DNA from: an uncultured Erysipelotrichaceae bacterium
GTDB lineage: Bacteria; Bacillota_I; Bacilli_A; RF39; UBA660
Assembly: GCA_902795975.1 (NCBI GenBank)
Contig: CADBNE010000041.1
Span: 1 to 48,144 of the forward strand
Direction: 5' to 3'
DNA length: 48,144 nt
Shown: positions 15,761 to 24,600 of the stretch, one piece after another
How the letters are laid out: each line of letters begins with the position of its first letter
Numbering within the stretch: position 1 is the stretch's first letter
Translations under genes and position numbers: made by a program
Notes under the pieces: generated by a model
The model's database searches: none
Seen by the model: only the letters and a program-made list of their open reading frames with translations
Told to the model about the DNA's origin: nothing

Positions 15761-15800
15761 CTACTAATGTATACATGATAACATGATCGATTCTAAACAT
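15747..15800 (-). CDS. Leader peptide of the ABC-F gene (17 residues)
   Basis: The sequence MFRIDHVIMYTLVVTPR ends at TAA. AGGAG lies six bases before its ATG, and a good promoter about 20 bp further up should start transcription just ahead of the site. Its final VTPR codons are one arm of the regulatory stem. Short leaders of this kind let drug-stalled ribosomes reshape the mRNA of erm and ABC-F resistance genes. The peptide itself matches no leader known to me. Confidence 0.78.
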   Translation of the reverse strand: MFRIDHVIMYTLVVTPR

Positions 15801-15824
15801 AGTAATCTCCTCTTTTCTATACAA

Positions 15825-15853
15825 AGTATAACATAAAAATTTAAAACATACAA
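15825..15853 (-). promoter_or_regulatory. Promoter of the ABC-F leader transcript
   Basis: TTGTAT (15848-15853), 17 bp, TATACT (15825-15830) on the minus strand. It sits directly behind the terminator of the upstream gene. Confidence 0.72.
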
Positions 15854-15879
15854 ATAAATGTGCATAAAGTTATGCACAT
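15853..15879 (-). terminator. Terminator of the Mbeg1-like gene
   Basis: Arms ATGTGCAT/ATGCACAT, the same hairpin as at 6642 and 12574 but in the opposite orientation, followed by TTTATTTG on the minus strand. Confidence 0.7.
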
Positions 15880-15881
15880 TA

Positions 15882-16943
15882 TTAGAATAAATCTGATACA
15901 TTTTTATAGTTAAATACTATTAAATCTAGTAATAAATCCTTAGTTTGTTTATCTATATTATTAATATTTTGTATTATTTTACCTATACTATCTAATTTTT
16001 TAATATTAGGTATAGTAGTTATTTTAGCATTTTCTAATATACCAAATAATGTTCTTACTACTTTTTCTCTTTCTTCATCATTATGCATATCTAACCAAGA
16101 TAATACACTGGCTTCTAATCTTTTACTTTTATCAGTCATAGTACCTTCTACTAATTTATTATCATTAATTATCCATGTACATATACTATGACTAATAATA
16201 TTATTTTTAGTTGCTTTTACTACTTTATATGTATCATTTCTAAGTAATACACCTACTACACTATTTTCAGGCACTATATGTATATATTTATTTTTTATTT
16301 TAGCATATTCTTTAGATTCAAATTCTTTTTTTCTTAATCCTGGTCCATCATTACTATATACCTTCTTTATTTTAAATTGTTTATAAGGTTTAGTATACAT
16401 AGCAGAGATGAGCGCTAAATTACCACCTTTAGAATGTCCTCCTATTATTACATTAGGTCCAAACAAAGTAACATGTTCATTAACATAATCAATAGCGCAT
16501 TTTTGTGCTTCTACTGGAAACTTACATGCTAATTCTCCATCTTCTCTCCATCCACTTACTAATTCATCAGTTCCTTCAAAGCATATATAAGATAAATTTT
16601 TATTTATCTTATATGTTATTGCTCCAAATTGTTTAGTTCTACTAGTTTCATATACATAATCAGATAAAACAATTTTTTTATATCTTGCTTTAGTCATTAC
16701 AAGCTTAAATAATATATATGCATTTCTTTGTGCCATACCTCTTTTACTTATATCTTTAAAATCATAATTAGATACAAGTTCTTGTGCAATAACGTCCAAA
16801 GTATATGTTCCTTTATGTATACTAGTTTTACTAAAATCTAAGTAAAATAATGCACATAATACTAAATTATCACATTCATTAAATTTTTTTTCTTTAAAAC
16901 TATAATCTCCATATGTTTTTACATAATCAAATATATTATCCAT
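15882..16943 (-). CDS. Mbeg1-like (DUF2974) alpha/beta hydrolase
   Basis: 353 residues, cytoplasmic. The nucleophile elbow GGHSKGGNLALISAMY is at about residues 168-183 with serine at its centre, preceded by the strand YICFEGTDELVSGWREDGE and followed by KVYSNDGPGL, which holds a candidate acid. These are the features of the Mbeg1-like/DUF2974 lipase-fold family widespread in Firmicutes. The substrate is unknown, though lipid or ester hydrolysis is likely. It starts MDNIFDYVKTYGDYSF after a GGTGA site and is transcribed alone. Confidence 0.82.
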   Translation of the reverse strand: MDNIFDYVKTYGDYSFKEKKFNECDNLVLCALFYLDFSKTSIHKGTYTLDVIAQELVSNYDFKDISKRGMAQRNAYILFKLVMTKARYKKIVLSDYVYETSRTKQFGAITYKINKNLSYICFEGTDELVSGWREDGELACKFPVEAQKCAIDYVNEHVTLFGPNVIIGGHSKGGNLALISAMYTKPYKQFKIKKVYSNDGPGLRKKEFESKEYAKIKNKYIHIVPENSVVGVLLRNDTYKVVKATKNNIISHSICTWIINDNKLVEGTMTDKSKRLEASVLSWLDMHNDEEREKVVRTLFGILENAKITTIPNIKKLDSIGKIIQNINNIDKQTKDLLLDLIVFNYKNVSDLF

Positions 16944-16977
16944 ATATTCACCTACTACTCTAAATATATATTATCAC

Positions 16978-17014
16978 AAAAAAAGTAATATGTATAAACT
17001 ACATATTACTTTTT
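16978..17014 (-). terminator. Terminator of the SPFH-YbjQ operon
   Basis: Stem AAAGTAATATGT/ACATATTACTTT with a T run on the minus strand, downstream of the 61-residue gene. Confidence 0.75.
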
Positions 17015-17029
17015 TTATTATTTTACATT

Positions 17030-17215
17030 TTAATGATATAATCTTAAAGTTTTAATTTTTGGTTTATCATTTTCAACATAAAACTTATCATTTGTTTCTT
17101 TATCTAAATAATTTGTTGCTTCTTCATATAATCTATTTTCTTCACTTATTTGGTATAAATCATTTATATCTTCTATAATTTCTTTATACATTTTTAATTC
17201 TTCTATTCTACTCAT
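17030..17215 (-). CDS. Small charged helical protein, function unknown
   Basis: 61 residues starting MSRIEELKMYKEIIEDINDL at the ATG at 17215, after an AGGGGAGATATT site. A longer upstream frame lacks a ribosome site. It is almost entirely helical and acidic, with a short basic end (KIKTLRLYH). It is the last gene of the operon SPFH, YbjQ, this gene. Not recognised. Confidence 0.65.
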   Translation of the reverse strand: MSRIEELKMYKEIIEDINDLYQISEENRLYEEATNYLDKETNDKFYVENDKPKIKTLRLYH

Positions 17216-17287
17216 AATATCTCCCCTTACATGCAATATTAAACCATGAAAAGAGATATATTATTTAAACAGTTGTGACTATATCTA

Positions 17288-17599
17288 TTAAATAACTACA
17301 GCTGTACCACTTGCAGTAACCATAATCATTGAATTTGCTATAGTTTCTGTATCTACACGTACACCTACTACTGCATTAGCACCCATATTTTGTGCTCTAA
17401 TAGACATTTCATTTATAGCGTTAGTTCTTGCATTTATAACTTCTGATTCATATGCACCAGATCTACCACCTATAAAGTTAGTAATACTTGCTGAAAAGTC
17501 TTTTATAAAGTTAGCACCATTAATTACTTCTCCAAATACTAATCCTTTATATTCTTTAATTGTATGTCCATCTATTGTTGGTGTTGTACTAATAATCAT
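17288..17599 (-). CDS. YbjQ/UPF0145 family protein
   Basis: 103 residues, full length. It opens with [22 protein letters not shown], the family's N-terminal signature, and has [27 protein letters not shown] in the middle. Members form pentameric rings and the family is labelled heavy-metal-binding in some databases, but the true function is unsettled. It is the second gene of an operon headed by an SPFH protein and controlled by a manganese-type riboswitch, which makes a metal link more plausible here. Confidence 0.9.
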   Translation of the reverse strand: MIISTTPTIDGHTIKEYKGLVFGEVINGANFIKDFSASITNFIGGRSGAYESEVINARTNAINEMSIRAQNMGANAVVGVRVDTETIANSMIMVTASGTAVVI

Positions 17600-17617
17600 A
17601 CTTATTCCCCTTTCTTA

Positions 17618-18415
17618 TTAATCACCTAATAAATTAGTAACATCTAATATATTATTAGAACTAGTTACTTTAGGTAATTGTCCATTCCATTTATTAATAA
17701 ATTTTTCTTTAATAATGTTATCTGTTAATGATTTTTCTTTTAATTCATTTGCTTCTTTTTCTGCTTTAGCTGCAACAATTTTCTTTTCTGCTTCAATTTT
17801 TTCTCTCTCTAATTCTTGTTTAGCAGTTAATACTTTTTGTTCTGCTACTTGTTTTTCTTCAATTGCTGTATTAAATTCAGCACTAAAATTAAAATTAGTA
17901 ATATTAAAATCATCAATTGTAATACCATATTTTTCTACTTTAGATTGTAATGTATCTAAACATTTTTTAGATACTTCTGATCTTTTAGTAATTAATTCTT
18001 CAGCTGTATATTGACTTACTACTGACTTAATACTTTCTTTAATAGATGGTTCTAATATAGTATCTTCATAATTTTGTCCTACTGTTTTATATAAGTTTTT
18101 AGCATCTTCACTATTTACTCTATAGTTTACAGCTAAACTCATATTTACATCTTGTAAATCACTACTAGCACTACTTACATCTAATTCAGTCTTTTGTACT
18201 TTAATATTCATTTTTTCTATTCTTTCTACAAAAGGAATTTTAAAGTTTACACCTTCTTTAGTACTAGAGTTTACAACTTTACCAAATCTAACTCTTATAC
18301 CTACTTCACCAGTACTTATAGTTGTAATACTAGATAATAATAATACAAATACTATTATTACTGATGTTGCTGCTATAGCAATTCTATTAGCAGTCTTATT
18401 AATATTTTTTCTCAT
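17618..18415 (-). CDS. SPFH/band 7 (prohibitin-like) membrane protein
   Basis: 265 residues. An N-terminal membrane anchor (about 11-30, IAIAATSVIIVFVLLLSSIT) is followed by the band 7 domain, which begins STGEVGIRVRFGKVVNSSTKEGVNFKIPF. A coiled coil rich in Glu, Lys and Ala (EEKQVAEQKVLTAKQELEREK) runs to about residue 230. SPFH proteins oligomerise at membranes and organise or protect protease and other complexes. TAGGAGGG precedes the ATG. It lies 15 bp downstream of a complete yybP-ykoY-type leader, an unusual target for that riboswitch, and 18 bp upstream of ybjQ. Confidence 0.9.
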   Translation of the reverse strand: MRKNINKTANRIAIAATSVIIVFVLLLSSITTISTGEVGIRVRFGKVVNSSTKEGVNFKIPFVERIEKMNIKVQKTELDVSSASSDLQDVNMSLAVNYRVNSEDAKNLYKTVGQNYEDTILEPSIKESIKSVVSQYTAEELITKRSEVSKKCLDTLQSKVEKYGITIDDFNITNFNFSAEFNTAIEEKQVAEQKVLTAKQELEREKIEAEKKIVAAKAEKEANELKEKSLTDNIIKEKFINKWNGQLPKVTSSNNILDVTNLLGD

Positions 18416-18443
18416 AATACCCTCCTAGTAAGAGTCCTGAATA

Positions 18444-18478
18444 AAATAAAAAGACTCTTATATTTCTATAAAAGTCTT
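18444..18478 (-). terminator. Riboswitch terminator ahead of the SPFH gene
   Basis: AAGACTTTTATA pairs with TATAAGAGTCTT around GAAA and is followed by TTTATTTT on the minus strand. Its 5-prime arm overlaps the closing strand of the aptamer, so ligand binding should prevent it from forming. Confidence 0.8.
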
Positions 18479-18563
18479 GTTCAATACTTTAGTATCACTT
18501 AATCCGGATTTGAATGAATCGTAATGACGAATTAAGTTTTTCAGAACTACTCCCTCTTACTGC
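18468..18563 (-). ncRNA. yybP-ykoY-type manganese riboswitch
   Basis: On the minus strand the hallmarks occur in order: AAGAGGGAGTAG at the 5-prime end, CGTCA (with TTACG after it), CCGGATTAAGTGATAC, a small hairpin ATACTAAAGTAT, then GAACAAGACTTTT, which closes the first stem. These match the Mn2+-sensing yybP-ykoY class. A terminator follows whose 5-prime arm overlaps the closing strand, so this should be an ON switch. The extreme 5-prime AGTAAGAG (18554-18561) is also complementary to CTCTTACT (18427-18434) just before the SPFH ribosome site, allowing a second layer of control. Confidence 0.8.
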
Positions 18564-18568
18564 TATAA

Positions 18569-18597
18569 ATTATAGCATATTTTCCTTATTTTGTCAA
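18569..18597 (-). promoter_or_regulatory. Promoter of the Mn riboswitch-SPFH operon
   Basis: Consensus-perfect TTGACA (18592-18597), 17 bp, TATAAT (18569-18574) on the minus strand, the strongest promoter in the window. Its -35 box overlaps the end of the zinc-ribbon gene upstream. Confidence 0.9.
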
Positions 18598-19068
18598 GGT
18601 TTGTCCATTGTATATATGGGATGGATTACCACATTCTGGACAATTAATCATACTATTATCTAACTTATATCCGCATTTTTTACAACACATATTTATTTGT
18701 TGATATATAGGATTATTATTTAATGATTTCTTTTTTATACCTTTTACTAATAATGGTGATAAAGGTACAATAATAAATGCTCCTATAAATACCATAAAGA
18801 AATCAAACATTGCTATTGAATATAAACCTATTAAGTCAAATATAATTAATATTATAGCTCTAATTAAAAATAATAATCCAAAAAATTTCTTTTGTGACAT
18901 ATTATATGGACACCATATTTTTGATAATGGCCATAAAACAAATATAGACATATGAATAGATATAAATAATTCAATAAATATCATCATAAAAAACATACTT
19001 GGGTCGGTTTTAGTAAAACCCATTACTAATGGTAATAATCCTAATAATAATACATGTTTATTTTTCAT
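18586..19068 (-). CDS. Membrane protein with C-terminal zinc ribbon
   Basis: 160 residues from the ATG at 19068; AAAGGAG is well spaced for it or for the adjacent ATG at 19071. About four hydrophobic segments fill residues 5-110. A soluble tail follows with CCKKCGYKLDNSMINCPECGNPSHIYN, a zinc ribbon. It overlaps the end of the related upstream gene by 11 bases, so translation is probably coupled. Function unknown; tail zinc ribbons of this type are common in Firmicutes membrane proteins. Confidence 0.75.
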   Translation of the reverse strand: MKNKHVLLLGLLPLVMGFTKTDPSMFFMMIFIELFISIHMSIFVLWPLSKIWCPYNMSQKKFFGLLFLIRAIILIIFDLIGLYSIAMFDFFMVFIGAFIIVPLSPLLVKGIKKKSLNNNPIYQQINMCCKKCGYKLDNSMINCPECGNPSHIYNGQTLTK

Positions 19069-19630
19069 CATTATCTCCTTTATTAACAAGTGATATTTTT
19101 CCACATTGTGGACATACATCTTGATTTTCATCTAATCCATATCCACATCTAGTACAAAAGATTTGATTCTCATCATCTTTTAAATTTTTATTATATATAT
19201 GTGATTTTAATCCACAATGTGGACAATTTTCAGAATCATCAGGCAATATATATCCACATTGTTTACAACATTTTCTCATTTGTTTATAAATTGGATTTTT
19301 TATCATATCCGTTTCAACATAACTTTCATCAAAAGATTGACCTAAATTTTCTAAAAGTAAACCACCTACACAAGTAATAGGAAAATCATATATAAAAGCT
19401 ACTACAATATTTTTTTCTTTAATTAAAAAAAATACTATTATAAGTAATCTTATTATATTTAATATAACAACCATTAGATTTCTTCCTATTTTATTATGCC
19501 TAAATATTTTATTTGCACACTCAATATAAGCTGATTCTATTGTATAAGTAATAAAACCTTCAAGTGCAATACCTGTAAACAAAAGTATTAACATAACTGC
19601 TAAATCAGAGTTACCATTAACCATCAACAT
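19058..19630 (-). CDS. Membrane protein with two zinc ribbons, paralog of 18586-19068
   Basis: 190 residues. About three to four hydrophobic segments (residues 10-105) precede NPIYKQMRKCCKQCGYILP, which aligns with NPIYQQINMCCKKCGYKLD of its neighbour. Two zinc ribbons follow in series (CKQCG...CPHCGLKSHIYN and CTRCG...CPQCGK). The duplicated neighbour has only one. It starts at an ATG behind GGTGGTATT. Function unknown. Confidence 0.75.
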   Translation of the reverse strand: MLMVNGNSDLAVMLILLFTGIALEGFITYTIESAYIECANKIFRHNKIGRNLMVVILNIIRLLIIVFFLIKEKNIVVAFIYDFPITCVGGLLLENLGQSFDESYVETDMIKNPIYKQMRKCCKQCGYILPDDSENCPHCGLKSHIYNKNLKDDENQIFCTRCGYGLDENQDVCPQCGKISLVNKGDNDEK

Positions 19631-19759
19631 AATACCACCTACTATAATAAGTTTATCATAATATATTAGTTATGTTAATAAGTATGTAAAGTTTATATTA
19701 TAAAGAATTAAATAAATATTTTTTTTATTTATATATGTTAAAATTAAGTTGGTGATACT

Positions 19760-20512
19760 ATGAACTTTGAAGATATATTAAATATGGAATCTAAATCTAA
19801 TGAAGTATTCTTAGGATATAAGGACAATACTATTGATAAATATAATATAAAAGATAATTGTACTATAATAATTACTGGTTCTACAGGAACTAGTAAATCT
19901 ATAATGCTACATCAAATATTATTACAATTAATAAATAAGCATCATCCAGATACTTTAAAAATAGTAACTATTAATCCTACTAAAGTAGAATTAAAACAAT
20001 ATAGAGAATCTAAATTTTCATATAATAAAGATATACAAATGGTTACTAATGATTTAAAAGATATAACAAATATTCTTGATAAAAGATTAGAATTATTTAA
20101 AGAAAACAATGTAGATAATTTTGATGAATATAATAATTTAGATTATAAAAGTTTACCATTAATAGTTGTTGCTATAGACGAAGCAACTGATTTGTTAAAA
20201 GAAGAAAATAGTGATGAAAAGTTAAGATGGATAATTAATAATTGTAAAAAATGTGGAATTATTTTAATACTTACTACTAATAATATATATAATAAATTTT
20301 TTACTAAAGGATATAATACTTTAGCAAATATACGTATATCTTTTGATTTTGTATCTAGTGAAGATTCTAAAATAACTAATTTAATTGATTGTGATAAATT
20401 AAAACTAAATGAATTTTTAATGGAATTAAATAATGATTATCCAGAAAAGAAATATAATACTTTTACATTTGATTATTCTATTATTGATAAAATATTAGAA
20501 AAAAGGTACTAA
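19760..20512 (+). CDS. Free-standing FtsK/SpoIIIE-like P-loop ATPase
   Basis: 250 residues, no membrane part. The loop ITGSTGTSKSIMLHQIL (Walker A, residues 40-47) and the hydrophobic strand LPLIVVAIDEATDLL (about 134-148, Walker B) occur at FtsK-type spacing, with ILILTTNN after. The usual glycine before the P-loop lysine is serine here (GTSKS). DNA pumps of the FtsK group normally have membrane and gamma domains; this has neither and is half the length, so it resembles small mobile-element or secretion-type relatives. GGTGATACT precedes the ATG. The context (single plus-strand gene, no partner) gives no function. Confidence 0.65.
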   Translation: MNFEDILNMESKSNEVFLGYKDNTIDKYNIKDNCTIIITGSTGTSKSIMLHQILLQLINKHHPDTLKIVTINPTKVELKQYRESKFSYNKDIQMVTNDLKDITNILDKRLELFKENNVDNFDEYNNLDYKSLPLIVVAIDEATDLLKEENSDEKLRWIINNCKKCGIILILTTNNIYNKFFTKGYNTLANIRISFDFVSSEDSKITNLIDCDKLKLNEFLMELNNDYPEKKYNTFTFDYSIIDKILEKRY

Positions 20513-20532
20513 CTAATTGTTAGTACCTTTTA
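20501..20532. terminator. Bidirectional terminator between convergent genes
   Basis: AAAAGGTACTAAC and GTTAGTACCTTTT form a thirteen-base stem with A and T runs on both sides. It serves the plus-strand FtsK-like gene and the minus-strand 64-residue gene, and overlaps the former's stop region. Confidence 0.85.
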
Positions 20533-20533
20533 A

Positions 20534-20728
20534 TTATTCTTCTTCAATTTCTTCTTCATCCTCTGAAGGTTCTTCATTAACATCATTTAAACCCATTTTA
20601 TTATTTAATCTATCTAAAATATTACTAAATCTTTCTCTTCTTTCTTTATCATGAGATAATTGACTAAGTGCAGTTAAAGTATATACTAATCTTTCTGGTT
20701 GTGTCATTTTATTACTTTTATAATTCAT
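20534..20728 (-). CDS. Small acidic protein, function unknown
   Basis: 64 residues: MNYKSNKMTQPERLVYTLTAL, a helical middle (LSQLSHDKERRERFSNILDRLNNK) and a strongly acidic tail (NEEPSEDEEEIEEE). GAGGAG precedes the ATG. It starts four bases after the stop of the 20733-21572 frame, so it belongs to that transcript. Not recognised. Confidence 0.65.
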   Translation of the reverse strand: MNYKSNKMTQPERLVYTLTALSQLSHDKERRERFSNILDRLNNKMGLNDVNEEPSEDEEEIEEE

Positions 20729-20732
20729 ACTC

Positions 20733-21572
20733 TTACTCCTCTTCTCCTATTTCATTTAGTTCAATTTCAGATAAATCATTGTGAGTAGCATATGCAAGTA
20801 AGACTCTTTCAGATTCTTCAATTAAAGATTTATATTTTTTAGAATTTAATTTCTTTTCTTCCATACCTTTTGATGCTAATTTACTAAATATATCATATCT
20901 AGTAACCATATCAATATTTCTTAAACTAAATATTTCTTTAACATCTTCTATTTCTATACTAGATACTTCTTCTTCTATATATTTAGTATGTAATAATTCA
21001 TTTTGTCTATCATACTTATCTCTATTTATTACATAAATAGGAATATTAAAGTATTGAGCAGCTTTCTTAGAATCATTACTTATATTATTATCAAAACATA
21101 CTATACAATCTGGTTGTATTCTATGATTATATTTACTATTTGTACCACTATTTGCTTTAATACCAATTATATTATAACTAGAACTTACTGTTTGTAATAC
21201 ATCTGGTAACATATATTCTGAATGACTTCCATAAGGTGATAAATCACTTGCTTTATGTTCTACAATAGCATCTCTTCTACTCATAAATTCAATAGCATTT
21301 GGATTTATATGATTAAATCCATAATATACTGCTGCCTTATCACAATGATCTACACATCCTAAATATCTATCACTAATTAAATTCATTAATATAGGACTAT
21401 TCTTTAATTTATTCCATCTACTTGGATTTTCAATTACTTCCATAGAATAATTTTTAAATTTATCATATACTTTTGGTTGACTATATACTAATAAATTAAA
21501 TGGTATTCCTTCTAAATTTATTATATCTATTTCTGAATTAACTTTAATATAGTCACCATTAATATCAGTCAT
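20733..21572 (-). CDS. C-terminal domain of the giant 21642-24914 protein, separated by a TGA
   Basis: 279 residues from the first ATG. The sequence reads as a conserved domain seen at the C-terminus of large gut-Firmicutes proteins: INLEGIPFNLLVYSQ, then ISDRYLGC, VYYGFNHINPN, and IQPDCIVCFD with YFNIPIYVINRDKYD. The open frame continues upstream of this ATG for 23 codons to a TGA that ends the 1090-residue gene in the same frame, and no ribosome site stands before the ATG. It is therefore probably not an independent gene but the end of one about 1393-residue protein. Function unknown. Confidence 0.6.
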   Translation of the reverse strand: MTDINGDYIKVNSEIDIINLEGIPFNLLVYSQPKVYDKFKNYSMEVIENPSRWNKLKNSPILMNLISDRYLGCVDHCDKAAVYYGFNHINPNAIEFMSRRDAIVEHKASDLSPYGSHSEYMLPDVLQTVSSSYNIIGIKANSGTNSKYNHRIQPDCIVCFDNNISNDSKKAAQYFNIPIYVINRDKYDRQNELLHTKYIEEEVSSIEIEDVKEIFSLRNIDMVTRYDIFSKLASKGMEEKKLNSKKYKSLIEESERVLLAYATHNDLSEIELNEIGEEE

Positions 21573-21641
21573 ACCAGATACTTCTATACCATTTATAGTA
21601 CTATAACTAATACCTTTATCAGTATCAACATCATTATCAAA

Positions 21642-24600
21642 TCAACAACTATTTAATTTTTCACCATAATATCTCTTAACTTTATTTTCTAGGAATTCTA
21701 AAGAATCTTTTATATCACCTATTTTTTGTATATCTTTAAAGTTTTCTTTTAATACTTCAATATCATCTTCTAGATATACTTCTCTAATAATTTCTATTAC
21801 TGCTTCTTCTTCTATAGATAATATATTTTCATCTATTAAATATCTTTCTACAAACTCAGTTAATTGTAATCCATACTCAGTAAATATTCTATTTACTTCA
21901 GATAATGATGAATTAAATAATGTTTCAAATATACCATCTCTAACAACATTAATATTACTAGAATTTAATTTTTCTTTAATTATCTTATTTCTATAATCTG
22001 AATAATTAGTTAAATCTTTTACTTTTTGTACAGTATATTTATTATTATCAATAAATAATTTCTTTAAATTAAATAATTGATTTTCATCTAATTCAATATC
22101 ATCACTAACTAATTCATTAATCAAATTACGTGATACTTCATAATTTATTATAGAAGAATGAAGTATTTCTTTATTATATATAGGTAATTTCTTTAAATAC
22201 TTAATCCAATTAGGTAATAATTCATCATTATTACTTATAGCATCTATAACTACATTATGAGCTCCTGTATTATATTCTATAATATCTAATATTACATCAT
22301 ATCCATATGTATTTATTACATCTTTAGATAATAATTTACCATTTAAAGTAGGACTATATACATCTAATTCTGGACGTACTTTAATTAATTTACTAAACAT
22401 TTCAGATAATTCATCTAAATGTTCATTCTTAACATTTAATTTTTGTAAGAATATTAAATATCTAAGTATTTCTTCATTATTATTAAAATATTCAAATAAA
22501 TATTCACCCAATTTTTGAGCATTTAATAATTCATCTGTTTTACTACGTATATAATTAAATAATTTAGTATCACTTTTTATTGTTTCACCACATATACGTA
22601 TTACCTCTAAGAAATCTTTACTATTAAATAAACCAATCATACATGAGAATGTTGTATCTAAACAACATGCTATATCAGTATTAGAAAAATGTTTTAATAA
22701 TACTGGATTTTCTGCAAAATCATTTAAATTAAATAATCTATTATAGAATTTATTTTTAATATCATCTGGTGTATCCTCAGATAAGAATAATGTAGGATAT
22801 GCTAATTTAAAGTGATTTGGCATACCTTCATCATACATAATATCTCCTCTAATAATATTTAAATATATTAAGCAATCTATTTGTACTAAGAATTCCTCTT
22901 TACTAATATTATCTTTAAATTCTACCTTATTAAATCCAAATTTATCATTAACTTTTTCTAAATATGTATGGTATGAAAGTAATGTAGATAATCCCTCTTC
23001 ATTACCAAATAATCTTTTAACAAATAGTATTAAATTTTCTATAGTTCTTTCACTATTTTCACTATCTTCATCATGTATTAATACAATAGGAATATAGTCA
23101 AAGAATAACTCAATATCCAATCCTTCAAAATACTTCATATAATCTTTATGTTCAATTAAGTATTTAGCATCTATTTCTCTATTATAGAACATATCATGTA
23201 AATCTTTACTAGCTCTATGAGTTATAAATACTGTAGGATATTTTTCTTTCATTGTTTTAGATAAAGCTGATGAATATTTAATATTTGCTTTAATAATTAA
23301 TTCATATAATTTATCATTTATTTTATTTATTATATTATTTATATCATCACTATTAGCAAATTGAATTGGAGATATAAATACTGTTTGTGATAGTTTTTCA
23401 TAAGAACCAAATAATACATCAAATACATCTGCGTAATCTGTTATTATCTTAATAGTTTCCTCAAAACCTAATTTTTCTTCTAAGAATTTATATACATTTT
23501 CAAATCTATAATATAATCCATCATCTGTTTTACTTACTTTAACTTGTAATGGTGTAAATATAGTACTTAATTTTTTACCTATTAAATATGAAATACAATT
23601 ATAATGGTCTCTTACAAATATAGGAGTAAGTGTCTTTGTATAGAATGCATCTTGAAATTCTATAGGTGCTGAATCATTAACAAATAATTCAGGATTTAAA
23701 TCTCTAAAATCTCCTGTAATTGCTCTATAATCAGATACCTTATCTGCATACTTACTATCTGTTGGTCCATAAACAATCATTCTTCTTATTGCTTCATAAA
23801 ATTCTTGTTTAGTATATGGTCTATCTACATAATTACCTTGTGCATCATACATATTTCTAGTAAATATAGTTTTATCTTTATCATGTTCGTTAGCACCATA
23901 ATGAAGATACATAGCATACATATTTCTTAATCTCTCACAATTATTATCTGTAAAATAGTGTCCACATTCCTCATCAAAGTTAACTACATTTTCAAGTCCA
24001 TATGTTTCTACGAAAGATAATACTTCCTCTTCTATTAATATATCAAAAGGAATACATAAATCTAATAAATATGAAGCATCTTGACGACCTAACTCATCTA
24101 ATAATTTTTCAGCATGGTCATCTCCCAATTTTTTATATAAGTAATCACTTATTGAAGTGTATTTAAACATAATATTATATTGTTCATTAGTTAACTTAAC
24201 AGTATTTAAACTATTATCTCCTAATGTTTTATCAAGAATTTTTTCTAATACTTTTTTAATATATTCATCTTTTTCTTCTTTAGTATAAGTATTTCTATAA
24301 GTTCTAGCTATAACTCCATATACTTCTGATGGTTCATCTATAAACTCTAATACATTAGCATAATCTTTCATAGCAGTCTTTAATTCTTCTTCAGTAATTT
24401 CATCTTCATTACTTGAATCATTTTTTAGACATAAACTTAAATCTTTTTCTTTAACATGATCCCATATCTTTAATAATTCAGTAATTTTCATACGGCCATT
24501 ATTAAATTTATTTTGTACACTATCTTCTAGATTTTCATCTTCTAATACTGAATTAGTATATATCTTCTTCATCATCTTAGTATAATCTCTAGGTCTCATA

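Noticed and set aside
4464..21644. Use of TGA as Trp, Gly or selenocysteine
   Set aside because: Most genes are intact with TGG for Trp, ABC-F stops properly at TGA, and no SECIS-like element or Sec context is apparent. Nonsense mutation or base error is simpler.
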